Shown: piece after piece, positions 36,373 through 44,194 of the stretch
Layout: each line of letters starts with the position of its first letter
How positions within the stretch are numbered: position 1 is the stretch's first letter
Assembly (NCBI RefSeq): GCF_025993685.1
Contig: NZ_DAJPEN010000001.1
Coordinates: 2,418,001-2,482,000 of the forward strand
Direction of reading: 5' to 3'
Source: Bacteroides mediterraneensis
GTDB lineage: Bacteria; Bacteroidota; Bacteroidia; Bacteroidales; Bacteroidaceae
Length of the DNA stretch: 64,000 bases
Notes under the pieces: model-generated
Seen by the model: the letters and a program-made list of their open reading frames with translations, nothing else
Told to the model about the DNA's origin: nothing
Database searches by the model: none
Program-made: the position numbers and the translations under genes

Positions 36373-38292
36373 CTATACCGTTTTTGGAGAAGATATGAGT
36401 TGGTTAATACATTTGTCCAATGTACATACAAGACTCTTTGTTGTTAATTTATCAATTAATTTTTGTTTGGATGTCAATTTAATTAATGAATCTTTGATAC
36501 CTTTTAAATATTCAAGATCGTCTAAATGATATTGTGATATTGCACCTGTTATCTTTGTTTCAGGCAAATAATATCTTATAGATAGATACATCTCAATATT
36601 TTCTTTTGATGTATTTGAGAGCCTTGAAAGCCTTGAAGCAACTCTTTTAGTATTGATTCCTTGAAATATAGAAGACAGCTCATAACTGCAATACCCACTT
36701 GGTATGCTTTCTTTAAAAACGGAGCTGATATTTCCAGCTTTATCGTCATCAATGTTTTCCCAAAATGATTTACAAAATTTGACTCTCTCTTTCTCAAAAT
36801 AATTGTTTAGTTTATTTTTGGCATATTTAATCAGTTCGACCATTATTTCTGATGTGTATTCCATATATTGTTTTCCCCAAGAAGCATTATAAGATCCGAT
36901 AAGAAAACACCCATTATCGTTTTGCTTTTTGAATATTTTATCTATGTGATTTAGTGCTTTTTGTTTTAAAAAACTTTCATTACAATGAGCCAGTTTTATT
37001 CGATTGAAATGGATAAACATTCCTGTAATATGCAATACAATGCTCACATATTTGATTTCTCCTTTATAAAATAAATTTTTTACAGATTTGAGTTTTTCCA
37101 AAAAAGTATTATTATCTAATTTTCCATAATACCATAATTGCTCCCAATCCTGACTATGAGGAATATTTAACATGTCACTTTTATTTAAAGTTGCTGTTAA
37201 ATTCGAAATATAACCATTGTCTATAAAACTGATTATATCTTTTATTGTGATAGAGTTGTAAGAATACTTTATATTATATTTTTCTAAAATAGAAATGTAT
37301 TTATTTTCTATGTTTGATACATTCTCTTTTACAGTTTCATCTGTGAAATATGAAGTATGATTTTGAAAATATTTAATGTAATTATTCCCATTCTTATATT
37401 CACAATATGTGATAATGAAATAAGCTATGACATTTTGAATAAATATTTCATATAAGCTCTTATTGTATTTTGTAGCATCAAGACTTGAAATAAGTCTATT
37501 GAAATCAGAGAAACACTGTTTGATAATTCTGAGATTTTCTGTCTGTGAAGCTATAAACAAGTCAGATATTAACTCTTTATTGTCCTGAAGGTGGTGATTG
37601 TGACTATCGTTGATGAAAGTTTCTATAATAGTGTCTAAATCTTGTCTTATTGAAAAAGTTTGACCAATTAATTTTTCCTTAAATTCCACATATTTTGATG
37701 GTAATGTATTATTCTCAGATTGCTTTTTAATTTTATCTTCATCCCCTATTATTATAATTTTACATTTAGAATGTTCAACCAAATTATTTATATAGCCGAA
37801 GATTTCATCTATTGGAATTTTACATCGTTCTAAATCATCAAATATAAGAATTTTATCTCCTTTGACATAATCATTGGGTTTCGAAAGAATTTCAATAATA
37901 CTTTCTGTGTCAAAAATAGCAGAAAAATCCCTTGTATTGCCATCACCATTAAAGTCGAAATTTCCTTGTGTGGCTGTCTTTATTATCCCACAAAAAATTT
38001 TTTTTGCAACTTTCATACCTTTAGAATACAAAAAAGGTCTTAACTCTTTACGTATAAGATATGAAACTTGAGAAATAGAAGAAGCCCCATAAAGGCTAAT
38101 ATAAATTGGTCTTAATTTGATACAATTTTGGGGTACTGTTTCATTATTTTTATTTTTCCATTTTTCTATCAGTTGAGTAATATAAAATGTTTTACCACAT
38201 CCCCATTTTCCTTGTATTAATACGGCATATTGAGGATTATCCATATTAAGATAATCATTCAGATACTTAGTTATATAATCAATATTACTCAT
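36373..38292 (-). CDS. KAP-family P-loop NTPase
   Basis: A protein of 639 residues. Walker A is VLIQGKWGCGKTFYI (about 23-37) and Walker B is KILIFDDLERC near 145, followed by KIIIIGDEDKI. This fits KAP NTPases, which occur in phage-defence and membrane-associated signalling contexts. The C-terminal 400 residues are unrecognised, helical and asparagine/lysine-rich, without clear membrane spans, so this may be a soluble member. It is AT-rich, has its own promoter and converges with the HEPN-like gene. Confidence 0.75.
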   Translation of the reverse strand: MSNIDYITKYLNDYLNMDNPQYAVLIQGKWGCGKTFYITQLIEKWKNKNNETVPQNCIKLRPIYISLYGASSISQVSYLIRKELRPFLYSKGMKVAKKIFCGIIKTATQGNFDFNGDGNTRDFSAIFDTESIIEILSKPNDYVKGDKILIFDDLERCKIPIDEIFGYINNLVEHSKCKIIIIGDEDKIKKQSENNTLPSKYVEFKEKLIGQTFSIRQDLDTIIETFINDSHNHHLQDNKELISDLFIASQTENLRIIKQCFSDFNRLISSLDATKYNKSLYEIFIQNVIAYFIITYCEYKNGNNYIKYFQNHTSYFTDETVKENVSNIENKYISILEKYNIKYSYNSITIKDIISFIDNGYISNLTATLNKSDMLNIPHSQDWEQLWYYGKLDNNTFLEKLKSVKNLFYKGEIKYVSIVLHITGMFIHFNRIKLAHCNESFLKQKALNHIDKIFKKQNDNGCFLIGSYNASWGKQYMEYTSEIMVELIKYAKNKLNNYFEKERVKFCKSFWENIDDDKAGNISSVFKESIPSGYCSYELSSIFQGINTKRVASRLSRLSNTSKENIEMYLSIRYYLPETKITGAISQYHLDDLEYLKGIKDSLIKLTSKQKLIDKLTTKSLVCTLDKCINQLISSPKTV

Positions 38293-38316
38293 AGGTTACT
38301 TATATATATTCTAACG

Positions 38317-38324
38317 CAAAGATA
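38317..38324 (-). promoter_or_regulatory. -7 box of the KAP NTPase gene
   Basis: TATCTTTG on the minus strand, 24 bases before the start codon. No clear -33 box. Confidence 0.5.
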
Positions 38325-38511
38325 ATAAATATTTTATGAAGGCTTCATCCGTGCTTTAGTGCCGGATGGAGCCGCTTTTTTTGTGCCCGTATGCGGGGGA
38401 AACGGGGATTATGGAAGAAAAATAGGGAAAATCATTCCCTACTATGGAAATACTATGGATTGTGCCTGCGTGGAGTTGCGCACCTTTGCAGCGTAACCAA
38501 TACGGAAGGAT

Positions 38512-38865
38512 ATGGAAATAATAACGATGGACAATGAGGTCGTGAAGACGATGATGGAGAAGATAGACCGCATAGCGGACTATGTTTTCAAGAAAGACAA
38601 CGTGCCGAAGGAAGAAGCGGAAATCCTGCTGACGAGCGAGGAGGCGGCGGACCTGCTGAAAATCAGCACGAGGACACTGCAACGGATGCGAAAGGACAAG
38701 ACTATTCCCTACATGATGGTGAGAAGCAAGTGCCGGTACAGACTGACGGATCTGGAGGAATGCGTGAGACGGAAAATCGTACACTGCAATCCCAAGACGC
38801 TGGAGGAGTTCAAGCATAACTACCTGATGACCAGAAAGGAGGCGGATGATGGAAGGGATTGGTAA
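38512..38865 (+). CDS. Helix-turn-helix protein, excisionase-like
   Basis: A protein of 117 residues. An N-terminal coiled helix (VVKTMMEKIDRIADYVF) is followed by an excisionase-type HTH (LLTSEEAADLLKISTRTLQRMRKDKTIPYMMVRSKCRYRLTDLEECV). It overlaps the next HTH gene by 20 bases. GC-rich codons match the conjugative-element backbone. Likely part of the excision or transfer control of that element. Confidence 0.8.
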   Translation: MEIITMDNEVVKTMMEKIDRIADYVFKKDNVPKEEAEILLTSEEAADLLKISTRTLQRMRKDKTIPYMMVRSKCRYRLTDLEECVRRKIVHCNPKTLEEFKHNYLMTRKEADDGRDW

Positions 38866-39265
38866 GGAAATGTTCGAGGAATGGATGAAGCGCCTCATGG
38901 AACGGATTGACCGACTGGACAGCATCATATCGGTACTGATAAACAAGGAAGCGGCGGGCGTGAAGTACATGGACGGAGAACGGCTGTATGACAATCAGGA
39001 CCTGTGTGAGATGCTGAGAACGAGCAAACGGTCGCTACAGCGGTTCCGCAGCGAATACGGACTGCGCTACCAGAAAATCAGCCGCAAGACCTACTACAAG
39101 GAATCGGACGTGCTGGAGTTTATCAGCCGGAACATGGAAGAGGTGACGCTGGACGGCAAAAAGGTGCTGAAAGTGAAGGAAGGAACGGGAAAGAAAGCTC
39201 CGGGCAAAACGACGAAAGGGAAAAAAGGAGGCAGAAGGAATACCGGGACTGACAAGCACACGTGA
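38846..39265 (+). CDS. Helix-turn-helix protein with a basic tail
   Basis: A protein of 139 residues. The N-terminal helix (FEEWMKRLMERIDRLDSIISVL) and an HTH (LYDNQDLCEMLRTSKRSLQRFRSEYGLRYQKISRKTYYKESDV) are followed by a lysine-rich tail (KKAPGKTTKGKKGGRR). It overlaps the previous HTH gene, so the pair is translated together. The 100-bp tandem repeats start inside its last codons. Confidence 0.8.
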   Translation: MMEGIGKEMFEEWMKRLMERIDRLDSIISVLINKEAAGVKYMDGERLYDNQDLCEMLRTSKRSLQRFRSEYGLRYQKISRKTYYKESDVLEFISRNMEEVTLDGKKVLKVKEGTGKKAPGKTTKGKKGGRRNTGTDKHT

Positions 39266-39470
39266 AACGGAGGCGAAAAGAAAAATCAGTAATGGATGGT
39301 GACCGGATGTAAACGGGAAGCTGAGAGTGTGCCTGATGCGAACCGGGACTGGCAAGCATACGTGAAACGTAGGCGAAAAGAGAAACCGGAAGTGGATGGT
39401 GAACCGGATGTAAACGGGAAGCTGAGGGTGTGCCTGATACGAACTGGGACTGAAAGGTGAACGGGAAACC
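39245..39470 (+). repeat. Two tandem copies of a 100-bp unit plus a partial third
   Basis: Units begin at GGGACTG: 39245-39344 (100 bp), 39345-39445 (101 bp) and a decaying third from 39446. The copies share AAGCA-ACGTGAAACG, AGGCGAAAAG, GTAAACGGGAAGCTGAG and GTGTGCCTGAT. The unit contains the short motif that is scattered through the next genes. The gap 39266-39543 holds no other gene. Confidence 0.85.
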
Positions 39471-39543
39471 GGAACAAAAAGAAAAACAGACCTGCACGGG
39501 AATACCGGCGGGACTATCATCAAACAATAAAAAAAATCAATCA

Positions 39544-41310
39544 ATGGAACAGAAAAAGAAAAAGCAAGAGGATGTACTGGTTGTCCGCGACGAGAAGACG
39601 GGCGAAATCAGTGTGGTTGCCGGACTGGATGCCAGGGGCTATCCCAAGAGGGCACAGGCAAAGGCGGAACACTCGCAGGAGTTTTTGCGCTTTGACCGCC
39701 ACGGGGATGCGATAGACAATTTCATGAGAAATTTCTACCGCCAGTGTAAGGAGCCGACGCGATTCGGTTTCTACAGGGTGGCAGCGGACACGGTGGAAGC
39801 TCTGCTTCCGGTTATCAAGGACCTGCTGAAAGACCCTGTGGCGAACGCTGACCTGCTCGCACCGCACAAAGTGGATACATCGGCGTACCAGCAGGCTGAG
39901 GAACAGCAGACTACTGAGGAGGCGAAAAGAGAAAATGCTGAAACGGAGGCTGAGGAACAGCAGACTACGGAGGAGGCGAAAACAGAAAATGCCGAAACGG
40001 AGGCTGAAGAACAGCAGATTACGGAGGAGGTGAAAAGAGAAAATACGGAAGAAAACAATGTGGAACAGAAAACGGACGAGAAAATGGAAGAAATGAAACA
40101 GAAAAATCAGGAACAGCAGCCGCAGGCGGCGGAAACGCAGACGGCACAGGGACAGCAGCCCGCACAGGAAGGGCAAGCGCAGGCAAAACCGGAGAAACCG
40201 AACCTGATTGCGGACAGCGATGTGGACTGGAAGGAACTGGAACAGTTCGGTGTGAAAAGAGAAAACCTGTCTGAAAAGGACATGAAAGCCCTGATGAACT
40301 ACGGGAAGACAAGGCTGGTGACGGTGGAACCGGTGCTGGGCGGAGAACGCTACGAGCTGCAGGCCCGACTTTCGTTGCAGAAAGCGGAGGACGGAAAGCT
40401 GAAACTTACCCCCCACTTCGTACGCCATGAGCCGAGACTCGACGTGCCATACAACGGCTATACATTTACGGACGAGGACAAGCAGGCACTGAAACAGACG
40501 GGCAACCTGGGCAAGCTGGTGAGCGTTGCCGATACGAAGACCGGAGAGATGCGCCTGGCGTATGTCAGCATCGACCGACTGACGAATGAGATAGTGGACG
40601 TACCGACGAACAAGGTGCGCATCCCGAACCGGATCGGACTGACGGAACTGTCGAAGGCGGAACAGGAAATCCTGCGTGCGGGGCTGGCACTGCCCAAGGA
40701 GGTGACACTGAAGGGCGGGCGAAAGTTCGAGGCCATGCTACAGGTGAACGCTGACAAGCGCGACGTGGAGTTTGTGCCGGAGCATCTGTGGCAAGGACAG
40801 TCGCAGCGACGCGGAAACGGACAGGAGAAAAAACAGAAAAGCCCGGAAGCCCCGGATGCTACCGGACAGCAGCAGAAGGAAGACGGGAATCAGGAGAACG
40901 GACAGCGGCGCAACCGCTCGTGGACGAATGAGGACGGAAGCATACGTCCGATAGGCAAATGGAAGGACGACAAATTCACGGAACAGCAGAAGGCGGACTA
41001 TGTGGCGGGCAAGGTCGTGGTACTCGCCAACGCAAAGGATGACAAGGGACAGCCCTGCACAAAATACCTGAAGTTCGACCGCGAGAAAGGCAGACCGCTG
41101 ACCTATTCGGAAAACCCTGACCTGGCACAGACCGTTGCCCCGTCGAACGAGAGCCGCACACAGCTTGCGGTGAACAACGAGGGCAAGACGAACGAGGCAA
41201 CCAGACATGTGAAGGAGCCGCTTCAGCAGGGACAGACCGCCCCGAAGGACGACACCCAGAAACAACAGCAGGAAAAACCGAAGAAAAGCAAAGGCATGAA
41301 GGTATCCTGA
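39544..41310 (+). CDS. DUF3945/DUF4099-type conjugative-element protein
   Basis: I start at ATG 39544 (MEQKKKKQEDVLVVRDEKTG, 588 residues), since the frame upstream runs through the repeat region. A conserved N-terminal domain (FDRHGDAIDNFMRNFYRQCKEP) is followed by a low-complexity linker with three EAKREN-type repeats (about 126-170). Two DUF3945-like stretches come next (YELQARLSLQKAEDGKLKLTPHF and VTLKGGRKFEAMLQVN), then an acidic, Q-rich tail. It always travels with topoisomerase III and the large methylase-helicase in such elements. A role in processing element DNA is inferred from that linkage. Confidence 0.75.
   Translation: MEQKKKKQEDVLVVRDEKTGEISVVAGLDARGYPKRAQAKAEHSQEFLRFDRHGDAIDNFMRNFYRQCKEPTRFGFYRVAADTVEALLPVIKDLLKDPVANADLLAPHKVDTSAYQQAEEQQTTEEAKRENAETEAEEQQTTEEAKTENAETEAEEQQITEEVKRENTEENNVEQKTDEKMEEMKQKNQEQQPQAAETQTAQGQQPAQEGQAQAKPEKPNLIADSDVDWKELEQFGVKRENLSEKDMKALMNYGKTRLVTVEPVLGGERYELQARLSLQKAEDGKLKLTPHFVRHEPRLDVPYNGYTFTDEDKQALKQTGNLGKLVSVADTKTGEMRLAYVSIDRLTNEIVDVPTNKVRIPNRIGLTELSKAEQEILRAGLALPKEVTLKGGRKFEAMLQVNADKRDVEFVPEHLWQGQSQRRGNGQEKKQKSPEAPDATGQQQKEDGNQENGQRRNRSWTNEDGSIRPIGKWKDDKFTEQQKADYVAGKVVVLANAKDDKGQPCTKYLKFDREKGRPLTYSENPDLAQTVAPSNESRTQLAVNNEGKTNEATRHVKEPLQQGQTAPKDDTQKQQQEKPKKSKGMKVS
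39919..40043 (+). repeat. Three in-frame copies of the GAGGCGAAAAGAGAAAA motif
   Basis: Copies at 39919-39935, 39973-39989 (one base different) and 40027-40043 (one base different) encode EAKREN, EAKTEN and EVKREN in the linker of the DUF3945 protein. They lie in a 51-57-base periodic segment (ETEAEEQQTTEEAKREN). Confidence 0.85.
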
Positions 41311-41329
41311 GTGCCACCACTAAATCCAT
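41311..41329 (+). repeat. Left copy of a 19-bp inverted repeat bracketing topB
   Basis: GTGCCACCACTAAATCCAT directly after the DUF3945 stop codon. Its exact reverse complement lies at 43657-43675. The gap 41330-41457 to topB holds nothing else visible. Confidence 0.9.
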
Positions 41330-41457
41330 TACAAGAGAATAAACAACGGATTGAAACGGGGCCTCATGCACCATGTACCGTATATCCCACGGATAACCGG
41401 CGTACCCCGTTCCACTCCACAAGGAACAAAAGTATCAATGATTAAAACAGAAAATGT

Positions 41458-43593
41458 ATGATTACCATATTGGCAGAAAAACCGAGTGTGGCGCGTGAGA
41501 TAGCACGCATCGCCGGAGCAACAAGAAAGGAAGAAGGATTTTATACAGGAAACGGATACCATGTGACATGGGCACTGGGGCATCTGGTACAACCTGCCCT
41601 GCCTGAGGGCTACGGCTTCAAGGGATTCAGCAGGGACAGCCTGCCGGTGATACCGGAGGAGTTCATGCTGATACCCCGCCAGGTAAAGACGGACAAGGGC
41701 TACAAGGCGGACGCGGCAGCGGTGAAACAGATAAAGGTGATAACGAAACTGTGGAACGAGAGCGACGGCATAATAGTGGCAACAGACTGCGCACGCGAAG
41801 GGGAACTGATATTCAGATACCTGTATGCCTATACGGGCTGTACGCTGCCCTTCCGCCGCCTGTGGATAAGCTCGCTTACGGATACCGCCATCCGCAAGGG
41901 ATTGAAGGAACTGAAGGACGGGCATGAATATGACGACCTGTATCTGGCGGCAAAGGCACGCAGCGAGGCGGACTGGCTGGTGGGCATCAACGGTACGCAG
42001 GCACTGACCGTAGCCGCCGGACGGGGCACATATTCGGTAGGACGCGTACAGACACCCACGCTGGGTATGGTCTGCAAGAGGTACTGGGAGAACAGACGCT
42101 TTACACCGGAACCGGTACACCAGCTGCATTTCTCGGTGACACCGGCGGGTACGGATACGGTAGTGAAGTTTTCCTCGGTAAAGAAATGGCAGGACAAGGA
42201 AGAGGCGGCTGCATCATACAATAAGGTAAAGGCGAAGATGTGCGCCACCGTCACCAAGGTGGAAAAGAAGGAGAAGGTGGAGAACCCGCCGCTGCTGTAC
42301 GACCTGACCACACTGCAGAAGGAGGCGAACACGAAACACGGATTCACGGCGGAACAGACGCTGGAGCTGGTGCAGAAGCTCTATGAAGCGAAGCTCGTCA
42401 CCTATCCGAGAACATCGAGCCGCCATATTCCGGAAGATGTGTTTGCTGAAATACCGCTGCTGTTTGAACGGCTGGCAGGACACTCCGCCCTTGCGGAGAA
42501 AATCGGGGAACTGGGAGAACTGAACCGCCGTTGTGTGGATGCCTCGAAAGTGACTGACCACCATGCCCTGCTGGTGACGCCCAACCGCCCGCTTGCCTTG
42601 TACAAGAACGAGCAGATCATCTACGACATGATTGCCGGACGCATGGTAGAGGCATTTTCGGAGGAATGTGTGAAGGATACGGCTACCGTAGTAGCGGAGG
42701 TGGTGCCGGACGCAGGCAAAAGATGCGAGGGCCTGACATTTGAGGCGAAAGGCTGCATCGTGCGCAAGGCAGGCTGGCGCGGCGTGTACGGAGAGTACGG
42801 CGAGGACAGCGGCAATACGGCATTGCCGGACTGGGCGGAAGGCGACACACTGGTGATGGCGGGATGCTCGATGAGTTCGGGCATGACCCGACCGAAACCG
42901 CTGCATACGGAAAGTTCGCTGCTGGCAGCGATGGAGACCGCCGGACGCGATGATGTGGAGGATGAGGAGGCACGCCAGGCCCTGAAGGACTGCGGTATCG
43001 GCACACCCGCCACACGTGCCGCAATCATCGAAACGCTGCTCAGAAGGGAATATATGGTGCGTGTGAAGAAATCGCTGGTGCCGACGGAGAAAGGGCTTGC
43101 CCTGTATTCCATTGTCAAGGAAATGGACATCGCCAATGTGGAGATGACCGGACGCTGGGAAGCGGAACTGGCAAAGATAGAACAGGGAAAGACACCGCAT
43201 GAGGCTTTTATGAGGGACATAGAAAGCTATACCCGCAAGATTGCCACGGACCTGCTTGCGTGTGACCGCATTTTCGGGCACAAGGCATCGGGCTGTACCT
43301 GCCCCAAATGCGGCACGGGCACGATGCAGTTCTACGGCAAGGTTGTGCGCTGCGACAATCCGGACTGCCTGCTGCCCGTGTTTCGCCAGATAGCGGGCAA
43401 GACACTCACCGACGAGGAAATGACCGGTCTGCTGACGGAAGGAAAGACGGCGATGCTCGGCGGGTTCAAGAGCAAGCAGGGCAAGCCCTTCAGCGCTGCG
43501 GTGACTTTTGATGCGGAGTTCAACACGAAGCTGGTGTTTGCGGAGAGCAAAGGCGAAAGAAAAGGTACGAAAACGAAAGGAAGAAGAAAATAA
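41458..43593 (+). CDS. topB: DNA topoisomerase III (type IA)
   Basis: A protein of 711 residues. The Toprim domain is at the N-terminus (MITILAEKPSVAREIARIAG ... DCAREGELIFRY). The catalytic tyrosine is in LVTYPRTSSRHIP near residue 320. A late RREYMV and a C-terminal zinc ribbon (CTCPKCGTGTMQFYGKVVRCDNPDC) are also present. It relaxes and decatenates single-stranded regions. On these elements it is thought to help excision or transfer, as the topoisomerase-like exc gene does in CTnDOT. Confidence 0.93.
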   Translation: MITILAEKPSVAREIARIAGATRKEEGFYTGNGYHVTWALGHLVQPALPEGYGFKGFSRDSLPVIPEEFMLIPRQVKTDKGYKADAAAVKQIKVITKLWNESDGIIVATDCAREGELIFRYLYAYTGCTLPFRRLWISSLTDTAIRKGLKELKDGHEYDDLYLAAKARSEADWLVGINGTQALTVAAGRGTYSVGRVQTPTLGMVCKRYWENRRFTPEPVHQLHFSVTPAGTDTVVKFSSVKKWQDKEEAAASYNKVKAKMCATVTKVEKKEKVENPPLLYDLTTLQKEANTKHGFTAEQTLELVQKLYEAKLVTYPRTSSRHIPEDVFAEIPLLFERLAGHSALAEKIGELGELNRRCVDASKVTDHHALLVTPNRPLALYKNEQIIYDMIAGRMVEAFSEECVKDTATVVAEVVPDAGKRCEGLTFEAKGCIVRKAGWRGVYGEYGEDSGNTALPDWAEGDTLVMAGCSMSSGMTRPKPLHTESSLLAAMETAGRDDVEDEEARQALKDCGIGTPATRAAIIETLLRREYMVRVKKSLVPTEKGLALYSIVKEMDIANVEMTGRWEAELAKIEQGKTPHEAFMRDIESYTRKIATDLLACDRIFGHKASGCTCPKCGTGTMQFYGKVVRCDNPDCLLPVFRQIAGKTLTDEEMTGLLTEGKTAMLGGFKSKQGKPFSAAVTFDAEFNTKLVFAESKGERKGTKTKGRRK

Positions 43594-43656
43594 TGAGTAA
43601 TTTTGCCACTGATTCATGTCATAATCTGTTTCAACCTGGTTGTACTTTTTATTTAC

Positions 43657-43675
43657 ATGGATTTAGTGGTGGCAC
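43657..43675 (-). repeat. Right copy of the 19-bp inverted repeat bracketing topB
   Basis: Exact reverse complement of 41311-41329. Its inner part overlaps the terminator stem at 43671. The 12-mer CCACTAAATCCA recurs a third time at 43726-43737, just before the DUF1896 gene. Confidence 0.9.
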
Positions 43676-43700
43676 CCGGAGGGATACCGGGTGCCTTTTT
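43671..43700 (+). terminator. Terminator of topB
   Basis: GGCACCCGG (43671-43679) pairs with CCGGGTGCC (43687-43695), followed by TTTTT. Confidence 0.85.
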
Positions 43701-43744
43701 CCTTTTCATTTCCATAATCATTTATCCACTAAATCCATCATAAA

Positions 43745-44194
43745 ATGAAACAGAACAAGAAAACCGCTCCGGCGGAGCTGTCCTACTACGGGCTGTATCT
43801 GCTGGACTATCTGAGAAAATATCATCCGGACAAAGTATCAGACACCCCATTCATTGCAGGAAGGGAGGAAGCCGCCTCGGAAACATTCGAGAAGGAAAGG
43901 ACGGCGGGAAGTACGGTGGAAGCCGCACAGGAGGAAGCCATGCGCGTCCTGCTCGAAGGGTTGCACTTCTCCCCCTACGCACTGCTGCTTGAGGTGGTGG
44001 AAAACGAGTTTTCCGAAGAGGTGCAGGAACAGGAACGCGAGGCGTTCTGCCGGGAGATATTCCCGCATCTGAAAAACCTGTTTGCCGGCTATCCCACAAC
44101 GGACGACACATTCGCCCTGTCGTCCGAACACGACCTGCTCTATACGGAGCTGACGGGTGCGATAATGCTTTATCTGGAGGCTTATGGCGTTTAA
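43745..44194 (+). CDS. DUF1896 family protein
   Basis: A protein of 149 residues of the DUF1896 type ([27 protein letters not shown], then EALRVLLEGL-like [25 protein letters not shown]). It is acidic, helical and soluble. The function is unknown. It overlaps the start of the methylase-helicase gene by eleven bases, so the two are translated together, as in related elements. Confidence 0.8.
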   Translation: MKQNKKTAPAELSYYGLYLLDYLRKYHPDKVSDTPFIAGREEAASETFEKERTAGSTVEAAQEEAMRVLLEGLHFSPYALLLEVVENEFSEEVQEQEREAFCREIFPHLKNLFAGYPTTDDTFALSSEHDLLYTELTGAIMLYLEAYGV

